Origin: an uncultured Lachnospiraceae bacterium
GTDB taxonomy: Bacteria > Bacillota > Clostridia > Lachnospirales > Lachnospiraceae
DNA: 64,000 nt
Direction of reading: 5' to 3'
NCBI GenBank assembly: GCA_945949085.1
Contig: CAMFDJ010000002.1
Span: 62,001 to 126,000 of the forward strand
In this document: piece by piece, positions 63,490 to 64,000 of the stretch
Position numbering within the stretch: the stretch's first letter is position 1
Layout: each line of letters starts with the position of its first letter
The notes under the pieces: model-generated
What the model was told of the DNA's origin: nothing
The model's database searches: none
What the model saw: only the letters and a program-made list of their open reading frames with translations
Program-made: the position numbers and the translations under genes

Positions 63490-64000
63490 ATGCCAAACCC
63501 AAGAGAACTGATTTCGTTACTGAGAGGTCATAAAACATACATCCAGACACATAATTTCCCGGATCCCGATGCCATTGCATCCGCATATGGTTTGCAAATG
63601 CTTCTGAAAGCCTTTGGGATTGAAACAAAGCTCTGTTATGACGGCAGTATCGATAAGCTCAGTACAAAGCGGATGCTGTCACTTTTTGACATGGATATCG
63701 TGAGTGTCGATGGCATTTCCGATATGGAAAAAACAGATTATATTGTGACGATCGACGGACAGAAGTATAATACCAATTTTACCGATCTGATCGGAGATGA
63801 GGTGGCATGTATCGATCATCACCCTACGGTGATCGAGTGTGAATATCAATATAAGGATGTGCGGATTGTGGGGGCATGTGCTTCTATCGTTGCATCTTAT
63901 TACAAAGAACTTAACGTGCCATTGTCATCATCTGTCGCTTCTGCACTTGCATATGGGATTAAAATGGACACAGCGGATTTTACGCGTGGGGCAACGGATT
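63490..64000 (+). CDS. DHH-family phosphoesterase (3' truncated by window)
   Basis: 170 codons are visible and the frame is open at the window end. HNFPDPDAIASAYGL (DxDA type motif) and CIDHHPTVIE (DHH) place it in the DHH superfamily with NrnA-like or RecJ-like bimetal phosphoesterases. AGAGGAG is six bases before ATG 63490. Which subfamily cannot be decided without the C-terminal DHHA1 domain; candidates are nanoRNA/pAp phosphatase, or a cyclic-dinucleotide phosphodiesterase without its membrane and GGDEF parts. Confidence 0.85.
   Translation, partial: MPNPRELISLLRGHKTYIQTHNFPDPDAIASAYGLQMLLKAFGIETKLCYDGSIDKLSTKRMLSLFDMDIVSVDGISDMEKTDYIVTIDGQKYNTNFTDLIGDEVACIDHHPTVIECEYQYKDVRIVGACASIVASYYKELNVPLSSSVASALAYGIKMDTADFTRGATD

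Overview
The window looks like a chromosome segment of a spore-forming Clostridia species, most likely Lachnospiraceae (genus not resolvable by eye). Signs are moderate GC, strong AGGAGG ribosome sites with frequent GTG/TTG starts, a SCIFF peptide with its radical-SAM maturase beside secDF, spoIIGA-sigE directly after ftsZ, and BspA-like giant surface proteins. I see no phage, insertion sequence, CRISPR array, tRNA or rRNA. Almost everything is core genome; the accessory-looking parts are two BspA-like proteins, two large hybrid kinases, repeat-rich gaps near 42.6 and 44.8 kb, and a TPR/nucleotidyltransferase-like gene at 60-62.6 kb.

Layout. 1-128: tail of a BspA-like protein and its terminator. 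337-2010: EAL phosphodiesterase with a degenerate GGDEF. 2058-6250: hisS-aspS-sfp-like, converging on a minus-strand amidase and a CNNM/HlyC transporter (6147-8276). 8357-12761: TIGR04086 membrane protein, SCIFF precursor, SCIFF maturase, secDF. 12946-14967: hybrid kinase. 15106-17651: amidase and recJ. 17966-31037: long collinear operon murE-priA-def-fmt-(Zn protease)-rsmB-rlmN-prpC-prkC-rsgA-rpe, ending in a terminator. 31270-40622: 2142-residue surface protein and a second hybrid kinase. 40787-42538: von Willebrand A lipoprotein. 42762-44777: ychF and lgt. 45021-58149: division and cell wall (dcw) cluster mraZ-rsmH-ftsL-pbp-pbp-mraY-murD-ftsW-murA-divIB-ftsZ, with murE, murF, murG, murC and ftsA absent from the cluster. 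58267-59842: spoIIGA-sigE. 59943-62636: TPR/NTase-like/DUF4125 protein. 62640-63359 (minus): SGNH hydrolase. 63490-64000: start of a DHH phosphoesterase.

How it fits together. The 18-31 kb operon links start-site processing (def, fmt), rRNA methylation (rsmB, rlmN), ribosome GTPase (rsgA), replication restart (priA) and the PASTA kinase/phosphatase pair that usually senses peptidoglycan. The dcw cluster makes lipid I and the septal machinery, then passes into spoIIGA-sigE, which act after the asymmetric septum forms. The SCIFF peptide, maturase and SecDF suggest a ribosomally made thioether peptide associated with secretion. The best candidates for unexplained biology are the SCIFF locus with its inter-gene hairpin, the TPR/NTase-like/DUF4125 gene, the inverted repeat in the giant surface protein's leader, and the repeat families at 42.6 and 44.8 kb.
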